DNA of 64,000 nt from NCBI GenBank assembly GCA_963920635.1, contig OY987299.1:28288901-28352900 (forward strand), given 5' to 3'. Positions 53,085-64,000 of the stretch are shown here, one piece after another (the stretch's first letter is position 1; each line of letters begins with the position of its first letter). Both the position numbers and the translations under genes were made by a program. The notes under the pieces were generated by a model. That model was not told where the DNA came from. It did not search any database and saw only the letters and a list, made by a program, of their open reading frames with translations. This DNA comes from Pseudeuparius sepicola. Taxonomy: Eukaryota; Arthropoda; Insecta; Coleoptera; Anthribidae.

Positions 53085-53665
53085 TTTTTTTTGTACAGAA
53101 GTCAAAAATGCCTTAGTAAAATGTTACTCGTTTAAAAGATACAGCGTGTTGAAAATGAAACTTGATTTTCGAAAAATTGCAATAATTCTAAACCCGTAAA
53201 CCCCAAGTAAATTTCAAAAAACATTTTCCATTTTGAATAAATTGCGTTGTATTTTGGAAATTTTGATTTTTATTGTTTCCGGTGTTCCTACATTCAGAGA
53301 CGAATATCTCGCAAACGGCTTGAGATATCGATATTGACCAAGAGTATGTTTTTTTACGTGTAATGACGACTCTTCTGTAGCTCGAAGTCGAAACATTCCC
53401 AGCTTCACAGAGTAAAATATTATGCAGAATTTAATTCACCACGAAGTTCGCACCAAGCGACCTCTAGGACTAGGAACTAGGTTCAAACTAGTACCGAATT
53501 CGGATTTCTCACGTTCGAAAACCCAAGTGTGTCAATTTTAAATAAGATATCTTCAACGGTTTTAGAATTATTGCAATTTTTCGAAAATCAAGTTTCATTT
53601 TCAACACGCTGTATCTTTTAAACGGGCAACATTTTACTTTACTAAGGCATTTTTAGCTCACACGG
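53085..53665. mobile_element. Foldback element
   Basis: Left arm 53098-53195 (AAAATGCCTTAGTAAAATGTTAC ... TTGCAATAATTCTAAA) is mirrored at 53563-53660. There is no transposase. The ends are not precisely defined. Confidence 0.6.
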
Positions 53666-53954
53666 TATATTTTGACGTCTAGTACGACGTGTGGCGGATA
53701 CGTTATGGGACAAACTGTATAACAGTATCCAATATGTTGATCATTTTTTTTAATAAAGCTTTTTAGACTCTATACCAGCCATGTGTACAATAATATTTTA
53801 CGCAATGGCCCTAGAATTGTTTTTTATGCCAGCGCCTGAGCGCATATTTCATAATTTACAGACTTTACGGTTATATTTTCGACGACATGAAATATGTTGC
53901 GAATTATACTTCAGAGAACAATTTTTGACGCACAACTATTTTGCTCTATAGTGA

Positions 53955-54135
53955 GGGTTCGACCATACTCTCACTGCGAGCGCTCGTTATAACGCACAAT
54001 TTGCAATTTGCATTCGCAGCAAATGACGCGCATTTCGGACATAAAAGTGTCCCATAGATAATGTGCGCTGCATACGATATATCCGACAATGAATTGCGAA
54101 TGGCTACGTTTGCGTTGCTATCGTTAATTGGATTA
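53955..54135 (-). other. Non-coding island, family III, copy 2
   Basis: Inverted partner of 19465-19635. See that entry for shared words. Confidence 0.5.
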
Positions 54136-56649
54136 GGTAGGTTCTATAGGTAGGTACCTAACAAAATGATTCCAAACATCATGTATATAGTAAAACTTTC
54201 ATAATAATCCGTACTATCGAGCTATACGCCGCGTTGGCAACGGCAATTTCCTTACAGACCTAGTCATAGAACAAATTTATAACAGTGTATCCTTATAACT
54301 TATAATTATAGGTAGGTATATAAAATAAGGCATTTAATTCGCTGTATTCAATGACAACGTGTTGAACAAATTTGGACAACAACCTATAGTATAGGATAAG
54401 CTCGACATACCCTCATCTTACCCTCATCTGTATTCCTAATGAACGGTATTTTTTGTATTAAAGATAATGTACAAATAAACGAATCGCACATGGGTTGCTT
54501 AATAGTATCCTTGCACAGCTATATTTATTTAAAAATTATCTAACTAGCTTTTTTTAGAATACTGCCTTTTCTGTATAGCTTTCACGTTAAAATGTTAGTA
54601 AGGGAAGTTGTTCATAATAAAAATGGGCTAGGTGTGAAAAATTGAAATTGAAAAAATGTCTAAGCCTATTTAGCCTTTTCCCACGATTTTTAGAAAAGTA
54701 TCCTTTCTGTAGCTTTTACGTCAAAATGCTTTAAGGAAATTTATTCATGATGAAAAACTGGGTAGGCGTAAAAAAATTCAAAACCTTTAAGGGAACCCAC
54801 TTGAGGGTTAAGGGAACCCATTCTGACGCCCATGATAGTGGCATCCTACAAAATTTGGCTTTGAAACTTTGTAAAGTAGAATCGTAATAGTAATGAATAA
54901 TATTAATGTTTAATTTCTTATTTCTCTCTATATTTTACTAAGCTAATAAAGTTTGCAATGGATATTTTCAAATTATGTCCCTTCGGCATCTCAGTGGGGT
55001 CAAAAAATACTGAATACTGAATTCATAAGTACCCGAGGTGTATTATAATGTTCGGTCGTTAGTTCTAAAACAGTAATTTAATGTTGTCACAGAATCGGCC
55101 CCGCGTAATGCGTATTAACAGGCGTGCGAGACTACTAACGACGCAATGAGCACTATTAATATTCATAAATTAGAATCCTAATTGGTTAATGTAGGGGAAA
55201 CTTCGATGCCTGCGATGGGACGTGTTTATTTAACCCTCTAGACGGGCGCTAATTCCCACCTGGATTACCGTTTCGCCAAGTTATCCAGGCTGGAGCGAGC
55301 ACTGTATCAATCTTATATTTCATTAAACTTTCCGTGTCGCTTGAATCGACGTCTGATTTACCGACGTGAACAGCCACTTGGAAGTGTCAAAGCCGAACGA
55401 CGCTCAAAGGTTAGAATCTTGGGAATTTGGGAGGTGGTAGTAAAGCAACCGCGGAGCTAGTCCTCTCTCCATGTCGATTTTTGTTCGAGCAAGAAACAAA
55501 TTGCGACCCTTCAATGGCACAATTATTAAGAATAGGTGCCTGGTGTGGATACCGGAACATTTTGGCTCTAATATCAGAGCTAGACAGGCCTCATTAGACG
55601 AACGAACGCACTTAAAGATTGGGCGATGAGATTTAAGTCACATGCACATATATAAGTGACTTGCTTTGGCTAGGACTAAATTTGAGTTCTTTGATTCGTC
55701 TATTGTCAAGACAGAGAGTGCCACGGCATCGGAGTGGAGGAACTTCGTCAGAATGGCCCTGCACTACAGAACAGCAACGCAACTGAACTTCTAATTGGAA
55801 CGGTGTAGGTACCGATGATTACCTGGCTATGTTACATCTGGTGTTAAAGAAAAATAGTTTTTTCTTCCAAGTATGATGGTCGTTACCGATAGTTCCTAAC
55901 CAGACACTGAACTCCTTTCTTTTAAATTAATATATCCTTCGCACCTGTGATTCAATTCGGAGCTTCCGCATAAAAACACCCCCGAATGCCACTGGAGTAA
56001 TAGGAATTACACAGTAACCAAAGATGATGCTGTGCGTTTAATTTCGATCGAACGTATAGCTGTATCTTTGAACTTTTCGAAATTGAACATCAAATATTGT
56101 ACCATTACCGGCTGAACTAAATCTATACAGCAATTCTCCAAGCTTCACGGAAGTGAGTGGTGTATTTGGGCAAAAGCTAATATGCATGTATGAAGTTCGT
56201 CTGGATTCCGAAAATATGTTTTTCATTTGCAAATGGAATGCTACAATCAGAACGCAGATGCATTAACATTTTTTACCAAAATCTGGCACACACACTGATA
56301 CACCGGGGCGATGGGGTATACAGAGTGATTCAGTCATAATGTAAAAAAATTTTAACCACACAGTGGGTGATAATAGGTATAAGTAGAATCGGCTAGCTAC
56401 ACAAGAAAATCACTACCGGTGCAATTTTATGGAAATATATCATTAAGTAGCAGTTTTATTATACATCACTAGCCAGTGGGTTTATTACCGTATCAGAACA
56501 GATTTATTGTGCGTGTACTCAAGTCGCTGGTGGCATTTTGGAAGAACTTGGCTAAAAGTACTGACAGGTGGTGCGTTTGTACGTTTTGTGAACAGTTTTA
56601 ATTAATGCTCAACACTTTTTGGGCATTAGCTACATTGATATTTACAAAA
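54136..56649. other. Gene-free interval with GC-balanced patches
   Basis: 55085-55400 has the composition of the other islands (for example GCGTATTAACAGGCGTGCGAG) but I find no second copy of it. No coding feature. Confidence 0.35.
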
Positions 56650-56870
56650 TAAAAAAAGGATTGATATTTTAAATCAAAAAGCGATTCAAAAAGGTAATAA
56701 ATTAACTTAGACCATCATGCTTTTATTGTCAGAGCAGAATATTTCGACATTTTTTGAGATTTGTGATTATTTTATTACAGCACTGGCGACTGTCAAGGTG
56801 TAATACCGGCTACCAAGTTCCGTCTGAAGAGTCGATAAAGATTGATTAAATAATTATTAAATAATAGTTT
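56650..56870 (+). repeat. Dispersed repeat, copy 2
   Basis: Diverged partner of 7804-8090. Confidence 0.45.
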
Positions 56871-56874
56871 GTTA

Positions 56875-56945
56875 TTTGTGTACCAAGGCACTAAAGGTCA
56901 ACTTTTTAAAACGAATGTGGAATTTATTAAATAAAGAAGAACCGT
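56875..56945 (+). repeat. End fragment of the 5S-like repeat family
   Basis: TGTACCAAGGCACTAAAGGTC, TCAACTTTTTAAAACG and ATGTGGAATTTA match the first ~60 bp of the copies at 25.0, 43.0 and 43.9 kb. Confidence 0.55.
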
Positions 56946-58465
56946 TTAAAAAATAAACTTTAACATTCTGTATCTTCTTTATTAATTTCCGGACCCATAT
57001 GTTCACGTGAACGGCTATATAGAAAACATTTCATCTCGGTACGTATTTTTCTACGTGCTCCTACACTCTAAACATTATCCATCATTCTGTGCAATCTGTA
57101 AGCTTATTAGTCCTCCGGCTTCTTGTTTTGGGATACCAAAACTTGTTTGCCATTGTACGAAATTATTCATTGCCTGGCAAAAAGACGTTTCAGCGCCCCG
57201 CTGCCAGATTTTGACTGCTGGAAATATTTTAATTTTGAATTCATTAAACAAGCTCCTTACGGGGCGAGGCGAATCCCTCCGGGATACATCTAGAATGTTC
57301 AGCACTGCTTCTGATGAAAATTTATTCATTAAAGAGCTCTTGCGTACTTTAACCATTAGAGTATTTGAATAAAGTTGACGTTGAAGTATTTAGGGCGTCC
57401 GTTTTTGGATTTGTTTGAAAATGATTAATTTCGTGTTTTGTGCGACAGGGCGCTGCAGAAATCCGAGTCGATGAAGGGCGGAACTCCCCACTGTTTTAGG
57501 CTTTACGAAAGAAGCCGGAGAAACTTCAGTTTTGTAAAAAAGAACACTGGGAAAATCGGCAGGAATGACCGGTTTAAAGTTGCAGAGTAAATTAATTAAA
57601 GGGGAAGTACCTATAGGTATTTAAAAAAGGTTGGAGAATTCTCTAAACTTTAGATAGGGTATATACCTACCTAGAGAGCCATTATAGGTCGTTAGCAATA
57701 TTGACCATTTTAACGCCCACTAGGATAGAATCAACAGTTATATTAAAATAATGTTGTGGCCCAGAGGTAACAATTTTCTAAATTTTATTATTAAACATTC
57801 CAACATTTGAATATATTGGCTTTAAGTGAGACTGCAGTTTTCCATTTTCGTGAAATGTATTTTTCAAAAAAAGCCCACGCTGCACGGGTCCGAGACAATG
57901 CCGCCCCCTTGAAAAACTGATAACAAAGGAGCTCCTCTATACGAATCCTTAAAAGAGCGGACACTTAACTGAATTTCAGCCCGCAGCAAATTGCTCTAAA
58001 AGAGTCCGGGGATATATATTTTTTCGTTCCGGCGAGTCAGTAATTTATGCATTTTCCGCTAGAACCCGACCGCAATACCAACGGTCCCGTAATTTATTTG
58101 GATCTTATTTATATATTTCCGGCTTTTTTGCTTCCTCTCTGACCGCCGGCTAACCAACGCTGGCTGCAATAAATTCCGTTTGGACTAGTTTCGCTACGGG
58201 TTGGAAATAGAGGGGAAGCCATTTGGAAGAAACTGCGTAAAAACGTTTCGAATAAGTTTAGTATATGTATGGCATCTTGAAATTTCGCTGAAATAAACAG
58301 TTTGTCCACTTCCAATATCATGTGTGTGTTCATCAATTTCCCACTGTAACCAAAATCCATAAGATCTAAGTGAATAGAAACACGCATCAACCATAAAAAT
58401 GAAAATATATGAAGAGGGATGTTTTTGTGCCATACCAGGTAAAGGATAATCAGGTGAAAATATGC
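56946..58465. other. Gene-free interval
   Basis: GC-balanced patches at about 57080-57320 and 57870-58200, with small ORFs on both strands but no domain. Confidence 0.35.
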
Positions 58466-58536
58466 ACTCCAACCGGGATTCGAACCCGGGACTCAGTGGA
58501 ACTGTAGGCGGCTTGAACCAACTAAGCTACTGGCTC
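58466..58536 (-). ncRNA. tRNA-like sequence (probable SINE head)
   Basis: The minus strand reads GAGCCAGTAGCTTAGTTGGT with a good pol III A box and GGTTCGAATCC, a perfect B box, at tRNA spacing. The 3-prime end (TTGGAGTGC) does not pair with the 5-prime acceptor strand GAGCCAG, and no proper anticodon stem forms, so it is not a functional tRNA. It is most likely the head of a tRNA-derived SINE extending toward lower coordinates. Confidence 0.65.
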
Positions 58537-58796
58537 ATAATAGAGGTTTCATCGGCTAGGTGATATTTGATTCAACCGAGGACTCAACTGACTATTAAGG
58601 TCTGCAGTTCAGCAGAATTTCAGACCAATGTAAAGGAATACAGGTACTTCTAGCCTTTTTTTCTACAAAAAATATTGTAAATTGAAAAAATAGTCCATCT
58701 TCTTACAGTGGAGTGAAAAGACAAATCAAAAATTGAAAATCTTAAAGTCAAAACTCCACAAATAGTTTTTAATAAAATTAAAAACTGCAAAATCTG

Positions 58797-58830
58797 TACA
58801 TGTTTCGAACCACTAGGGATTCATCTTCAG
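58797..58830 (-). ncRNA. Hammerhead-like core, left arm
   Basis: CTGAAGA, stem II GAA-T-CC with GGTTC, GAAAC, palindrome ACATGT, A. Stem I CTG/CAG. Confidence 0.42.
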
Positions 58831-59046
58831 CAGTAAATTAAATGGTAAGAAATATTGACAAAGCTTCCAAGAGATCAAATAATATCTTCTAAAGAAAATA
58901 AAAAAAAATTATTTACACAAATATTTAATAATAAAAAACACAAATATTTAATAATAAAAAATTTTATTTACACAAATATTTTCTTTAGAAGATATTATTT
59001 GATCTCTTGGAAGCTTTGTCAATATTTCTTACCATTTAATTTACTG

Positions 59047-59080
59047 CTGAAGATGAATCCCTAATGGTTCGAAACATGTA
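59047..59080 (+). ncRNA. Hammerhead-like core, right arm
   Basis: Inverted twin of 58797-58830, with the same core, palindromic stem III ACATGT and cleavage triplet GTA. Confidence 0.42.
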
Positions 59081-59156
59081 CAGATTTTGCAGTTTTTAAT
59101 TTTATTAAAAACTATTTGTGAAGTTTTGACTTTAAGATTTTCAATTTTTGATTTAA

Positions 59157-59952
59157 AAAATATTGTATTTCACAGATTTAATTGGGATTCTATTTACGGC
59201 ATTTAAGTAGAATTTTCTTTGGTGAACATCAACATTATTGTGTGATCACAAATTACAATGACATTATTTATTACTTATTTTAGACTTTTGTTAAACCTAT
59301 AGTTCAGTCAAACGGTAGTTTAAAGTGGAAAGTTTTAGTGTAATTGTTTTTAGTGGCTTATTTTATGTTTTTTGGGGTGCTGAACACGAATGTGAAGTTG
59401 TCCAACAAAAATTTTCACGGAAAATATGAAAAATCTTCAATAAAACCACTAAAAATAGTGTTTTTAGTGGTTTTCAGCTTATAACTGGCAATGCAAGCTA
59501 CTTACGCAAAAAGATTAGTAAAATAAAGAGGAGAAAATTATCTACAATTTAACTCCCTTAACATTTTTTTGTAAGTCGTATGGTTTCCACGCAAAAGAGT
59601 ATTCAGTTTCCATAACCTCCACGAAGTCCCTAAATTCCAAGAAAAATTCGATATCTTGGCAACGCTGCATCCAAAATACAAAACAAAAAAACGGTTCTGT
59701 AGAAAATTTCATGGAGAATGCAAATATTCCAAAGGATTAATGCAATTGTCAAAATCTAAATATTTTATTTTTGTCCTGCAAATACGAATCGCCCTGTATA
59801 TGTGAAAATAAAAGATAGGTTACGTCCACTGCCAACCTTACAACTCTTGTATTCAAGTTTTTTTCGTATCTCTTACGGTTTCTGAGATCCAGGGGGTAGG
59901 AAAAACAATTTGGGACACGCTGTACACAGTAGTTACTCAAAACGTACATGTA
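59157..59952. other. Unassigned AT-rich interval
   Basis: Words ATCGCCCTGTATATG (about 59789) and GGGACACGCTGTAC (about 59912) look like mariner-MITE end fragments. No gene. Confidence 0.3.
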
Positions 59953-60076
59953 CAGTCCGGCAAACGAGAGAAGGCCAATGAAAAACTCAGTCTAAACGCC
60001 ATCCGTATGTTATTAATATAGGCATGGGCGATTAGACTGAGTTTTTCATTGGACTTCTTTCGTTTGTCGGACTACA
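59953..60076. mobile_element. 124-bp hairpin MITE
   Basis: CAGTCCGGCAAACGAGAGAAG and CCAATGAAAAACTCAGTCTAA at left are mirrored at right by TTAGACTGAGTTTTTCATTGG and CTTTCGTTTGTCGGACTACA. The loop is about 35 bp. Confidence 0.75.
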
Positions 60077-61496
60077 ATTGCGTTTATTTTAAATTTACAG
60101 GGGCACGGCGGGCGGTTCTCCTCGCAACCGGGGGCATTTAATTTAATTGCATTACTCGCATTAAGTTTCTTAACGTGTAATGAGCCATGTTCTCTTTCTC
60201 GGGACAAACACAAATGCCCCGGTCCTTGAGCTATACCGCCTCTCATTATTTCCTACTTCAACTTGGGTTCCCCGCTGCGAGAAGGCTATTTTTCCGAAGA
60301 AGTATTTTAGTTGAAGGTTGTTCTCCTACAAATACCCTTCTTAATGGAGCTGTAACTATGAGGAAATGAGGAAATATAAAAGAACGATTCTTAGTATAGT
60401 TTTGGATTTGACAGCACAAACTATTTTGGATTCTGTTAAAACTAAATAATGGTGGGAGTAGGATTAAGAACTCAGTTCGTAAAATAGAATCAAAGTTGTA
60501 AGTAATAATAATATAATACGAGTAGCCTAGCCTTATATTCATTAATTGTTATCCCAATATTTTACAAATTAATACATACAGTTTGCACAATGCAAAATAA
60601 TAATCCTCTGTTCTGACCGAATGGGCACATTTCACGTTTTTTTCTGATAAGCTCAGATAATAGCTTTGACTAAAATATACTTATGGATTTTTTTTTTCAA
60701 ATTTTTTTGAAGGCCCGTTTGGCCGAAAAAAATAAAAATGTCCACGGAGTGAGTATAGGTACTTTTTGTAGGTCCGGCAACGCCGCAAAACGGTCAGGTT
60801 CAAATTTAAACAGCCCGCCCACCTTTCTGTCAAATCACAGCTGTGACCTATTTATTGCGTTATGGTTTGTTTTTGTTGGTTATTCGTTATTCGTTTGGCT
60901 AGCCATCGTTTACGTTTTGTTGTGAGTTACTGCTTAATATAATAGTGTTCAGCATGGAAGACGGCTTTGTTAAAGCATTGTTTAGTTTTCATAATGTAAA
61001 ATGAAAAAACTCTCAACACAAAGAACAAATCACCAACTATCGATGAGGTTAACTACGACGACGTAAGACGTAAACAATCGAAATGACAGTGGTGCGATGT
61101 TGCCGGCTATTTTGTCGTCTACCTGGGAGGGTTTATTACTTTAAAATGTCCTATTTAAATTACATCATAAAACTATAATTAAACTACAATCTGGTTATAA
61201 TGGTGTGCCATATAATTAATACACCCCAGTTGTATACCTTTTATTAATAATAAGTGTTAAAAAACAAGTAAATCTATTAAATTTTTTAGCCCGAACGTAT
61301 GAAACTGATTGGTAAAGGGTCCAGCTGACGTCAGCAGGACAACGATTTTCAAATTTCAATCCTAATTTTTGGCCTAGTTAAAGATAATAAAAACAAACGG
61401 GTGGACTTTTTGGGACTTGAAGACATAATACATAAAGTAAACTCAAAGAAAACAATAATTTTTTTATGAAATGACCCCATTGCTATTAAAGATATA
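60077..61496. other. Gene-free interval with promoter-like patches
   Basis: An E-box-type CACAGCTGTGACC at 60837 and ACTATCGATGAGG at 61036 (near a DRE core) lie in a GC-balanced stretch. The 80-codon frame 60683-60925 has a hydrophobic end but no recognisable family. Confidence 0.3.
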
Positions 61497-62202
61497 CAGG
61501 GTGAATCAGAATGTATAGTAAAGACTTTAAAGGGGTGTTCGGCAGGTGGTTTTAAGGGGGTCTTCCCTATAAAATTTTTCGATTTGGGCTTTCCTTGCCA
61601 AGCTATTCGGGTCTACAGGGCGACCCATCTACTGTAACATCTTTTTTTATCCTGAAGCTGAATTGTTGTTACCGGATATTTTCGTTGTTTCAGTGTTCAA
61701 TAAAAATAATTAAATTGTTTGACGCCCGCCTACTACGAATTTTTACTTGATTTTCTGGAACAATCAGGGGAATAGTATTTGACGTGAAATTATTTTTTTG
61801 TAGGAAAAAAATTGTGTTTTCGAGAACCAACTTAGAGGGGAAAAAGTTTCATAAATAAAAGGACTACACAAATCATATTCTTGTTATACGTAAAAATGAA
61901 CAAAAAAAAAAAAGTTCCGAGCAAAAAAATTAATAGGGGTTGTGAGTTTTACCCTTTTTTGGGCAGTGTGTAAATAAATAAAATACCCTAAGGCGTCTTC
62001 CAGTAAGTAGATAACACATACCAAATTTCAAATTTTTAAGTAGCGCCGTTATTGAGATATAAATAAATAACAATACTTTTGGGTCACCCTGTAGACCCGA
62101 ATAACTTGGCAAGGAAAGCCCAAATCGAAAAATTTTATATTACTTAAAACCACCTGCCGAATACCCCTTTAAATTATTTACTATCAATACCGACTAATCC
62201 TG
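61497..62202. mobile_element. Mariner-like MITE with long inverted arms
   Basis: Ends CAGGGTGAATCAGAATG and CAGGATTAGTCGGTATTG (reverse complement), each next to TA. Arms of about 130 bp share CGGCAGGTGGTTTTAAG and GCTTTCCTTGCCAAG. No ORF. Confidence 0.72.
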
Positions 62203-62204
62203 TA

Positions 62205-62939
62205 TTATTATATGTAATAGTATCCAGTGGGTATTTCAAGCTGAAAATATATTATAATTTCCGAAAGAATTTCATTTCGTAAAATTTAACTCTACCCAAA
62301 TATGCAGTTTATTTCAGATAAAATTGTCTAGATTACGAAGTTCTAAGGAAGCATGAGCGCAAAAGTTAATTTCCTTCGTTTTTATTTCTTTAAATAGGCC
62401 GGGAAAAGTTAACTTGCGAAAATTTAAGGAATGACTAGAAGTTTCCAAGCATGAGGACATTAAAAAGTGACTGCAATATGCCAGCCAGCAATAAAGCACA
62501 AGCCTAGTTTGTCATTTTGGGCATATATTTTTAATATTTTGTAAACTGTATGCATCTGTCAGTGGCTAATGACAAAATGTTGAAGTATACTTTCAAAAAT
62601 ATTGGGTGCAATCACTGTGACCTAGCGAAAAAGCCTCGAGCTCGCAAGCATAAGATATAGATACGCCTTCGAAACAGTGAAGGAAGCCTTATGATTTCCA
62701 AAAAGATAAAATAAATATAGATTTTCGACTTTCCTTTCCAAGTAACAGAACACATGTTGTTGCAAAAAGAAACACAGATATATTATGGCGGGTCTCGGTA
62801 ATTGTGGCGTGAGCCTTTGCTGATCAAGACCAGTGGCTTTGTCCCGCACCTTCGGGTGTGCTATCATTATAATACTCCATGATCAATTAATTGCTGCGGT
62901 AATTGATTGATTCCTTACATAGTAAATCTATCGTCTAGG
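62205..62939. other. Unassigned interval
   Basis: Nothing recognised. Confidence 0.35.
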
Positions 62940-62957
62940 CACGTTTGTCTACCACTT

Positions 62958-63025
62958 GATAGTCGGGTGAGCCATACTGATGAGGGATTACCGTCCCGAA
63001 AAAGTACTGTATATGGTCGACTATC
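62958..63025 (+). ncRNA. Hammerhead ribozyme, well-formed
   Basis: The core 62977-63011 reads CTGATGA, a perfect GGGA/TCCC stem II around TTACCG, GAAA, a near-palindromic stem III containing AGTACT, and cleavage triplet GTA. Stem I pairs CCATA with TATGG, and further out GATAGTC with GACTATC, so the whole 68-nt unit closes. It is in the class of short-stem-III hammerheads. Confidence 0.7.
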
Positions 63026-63073
63026 ACTCTTTTTGTTCTACAGATATATTATTGTCGGATCTGGACCGACACT

Positions 63074-63446
63074 ATATTAAAGACCTGTGCATAGCACTGT
63101 TTCAAGGGATCTCCACTGGCTCCACACGACGAAAAAAATCGACAGAATGGTTTTAGGTTAAAAACACCATTGTTGCAAAATCTTTGTAAAATAAAAACAT
63201 GCAAATATATCTGTTACAACGAATTTTATATCCAAAATACCATACATTTTCTTAAGAAAAACGAGTCTAAAAAGCAGGCAAACGTATTTTGTTATCGTAT
63301 TTTGAACACCGAGCTTGTCTACCCTGCCGTGTATAAATTTTGTTACGTCGTTTTGAACGGCGGCCATTTTATATGTGGCAGACAAAGCGAGTACGTTGTG
63401 AGTTAATTTCGTGAATTTGTGAATTAAAATTATATACTCTTTTACG
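63074..63446 (+). promoter_or_regulatory. Upstream region of the THAP exon
   Basis: The first 170 bp match 23396-23570. Further on, CGGCGGCCATTTTATATG (about 63358) precedes the ATG by about 75 bp and has the feel of an insect 5-prime UTR. No TATA box is evident. Confidence 0.35.
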
Positions 63447-63517
63447 ATGGTGAATTGTTCATCGTTTGGTTGCAAAAGTAGAAGTGAAAAGCAAGAGTCC
63501 GGTATTTCGTCTCACAG
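63447..63517 (+). CDS. THAP-domain first exon
   Basis: 71 nt starting MVNCSSFGCKSRS and ending at CACAG before GTAAAT. Cys4 and Cys9 form the first zinc pair (C-X4-C) of a THAP C2CH finger, and the Met-Val start is typical of THAP proteins, which bind DNA. The remaining exons lie beyond the window or were not found in the 480 bp that follow. It may be a host gene or a domesticated or mobile THAP transposase. The same 5-prime flank at 23.4 kb argues for a mobile origin. Confidence 0.6.
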
Positions 63518-64000
63518 GTAAATATTTAACAAGCTACTTTTGAAAGAAGCCCTAAAACTTTATTTTTTCTCGATATAACTTCTTCAAATTCCTTCCAGCT
63601 TTTAGTATGATAAAGTGCATTGTTTTGTTTGTAAATAGGACCAATATAATTATTTTTTAACATCGTTTTTATTGAAAATTTCTTAGTTGATTATGATAGT
63701 TTCATAAAATATGGGCTGGTTTTCATGGGCGTGCATTATTTATTTTATTTTAATTGATTCGAAATCGCACACAAATAAATATATTTCAGTACTTGACACT
63801 AGCTTTACATTAATTTGGGAAATTATCTGCAAATAAATACCAATATTTCAAATTACATGTATAAGTCAAAATTAACTACTTTTTCATTTTAACATTTTTG
63901 TGATATTGGCTAAGAAGGCGTTCCATGCTACGCCACTGGCCTGTAGTGCAATGGGGCAGTCGGTAGAACGGCCGCGGGCGCTGTTAGGCGTTCTCTCTCT
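63518..64000 (+). other. Probable first intron and window end
   Basis: AT-rich to about 63900, then GC-rich. No clear second THAP exon was found before the window ends. Confidence 0.35.

Larger units (their letters stand above)
58724..59156. mobile_element. Near-perfect foldback with hammerhead-like cores
   Basis: Arms of about 200 bp (58724-58912 and 58975-59156) are almost identical in inverse, for example AAATTAAAAACTGCAAAATC at left and its complement at right. The AT-rich centre has direct repeats of ACAAATATTTAATAATAAAA. Each arm has a hammerhead-like core. High arm identity suggests recent formation or gene conversion. Confidence 0.8.

Noticed and set aside
58466..58536. Functional tRNA gene
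   Set aside because: A and B boxes are good but the acceptor ends do not pair and no proper anticodon stem forms. A SINE head explains it better.
63158..63475. 105-codon minus-strand ORF
   Set aside because: It is antisense to the THAP first exon and its repeated upstream region, and contains no recognisable domain.

Overview
This window looks like insect nuclear DNA. It is AT-rich and intron-bearing, and most of what can be recognised is transposable-element sequence typical of insects. That includes an errantivirus-like endogenous retrovirus, short elements ending in CAGGGTG, TIR elements of hAT, Harbinger and mariner type, THAP-domain exons, and hammerhead-like motifs of the kind known from Penelope-like elements. 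I could not assign an order. No complete host gene is visible. Three THAP-type exons, a few promoter-like stretches and a partial tRNA-like sequence are the only hints of host-type sequence, and even these may belong to mobile elements.

The centrepiece is a young, apparently intact LTR retrovirus on the minus strand (26752-36077) flanked by a TACA target duplication. Its two LTRs differ by one T in a homopolymer. Reading right to left it has LTR, primer-binding site, a leader with tandem repeats, gag, pol entered by an apparent -1 frameshift, a small spliced-type ORF, env, polypurine tract and LTR. Two parts are unusual. Pol carries a macrodomain of the OARD1/TARG1 (ADP-ribosyl-glutamate hydrolase) type between protease and reverse transcriptase, with both expected catalytic residues present. 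The 96-codon ORF between pol and env has its own splice acceptor, is very basic, and ends in a motif resembling the CHTOP/FoP UAP56-binding motif of mRNA export adaptors. I infer an accessory module for countering ADP-ribosylation and exporting unspliced RNA.

The left third (1-26747) is a graveyard of DNA elements. In order: a foldback with 14-bp flanking repeats (1733-2328); a CACARCC-ended element (3507-4632) whose inverted sister lies at 17205-18140; a mariner-like MITE (6833-7722); an ACGG-repeat MITE (10077-10660); an almost complete TIR transposon with an intron-containing transposase-like gene broken by one A-run frameshift (10679-13104); Harbinger-like TAGACC elements (13637-14399 and 19681-22085); a hAT element with a perfect 8-bp TSD (14420-15466); a 180-bp MITE (15547-15726); a THAP-bearing TIR element (22253-22608); a foldback mariner MITE (22669-23393); a decayed Tc1 transposase (about 24240-24800); and a repeat carrying a 5S-rRNA-like block (25014-25645).

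The right part (36082-64000) holds further foldbacks and MITEs, two more 5S-like repeats, palindromic tandem repeats, a THAP exon at each of two sites, a tRNA-derived SINE head, and several duplicated non-coding islands of normal base composition rich in TAAT and ATCGAT words. About a dozen hammerhead-ribozyme-like cores (CTGANGA, stem II, GAAA, then a short palindromic stem III) are spread over the whole window, often one in each arm of a foldback.
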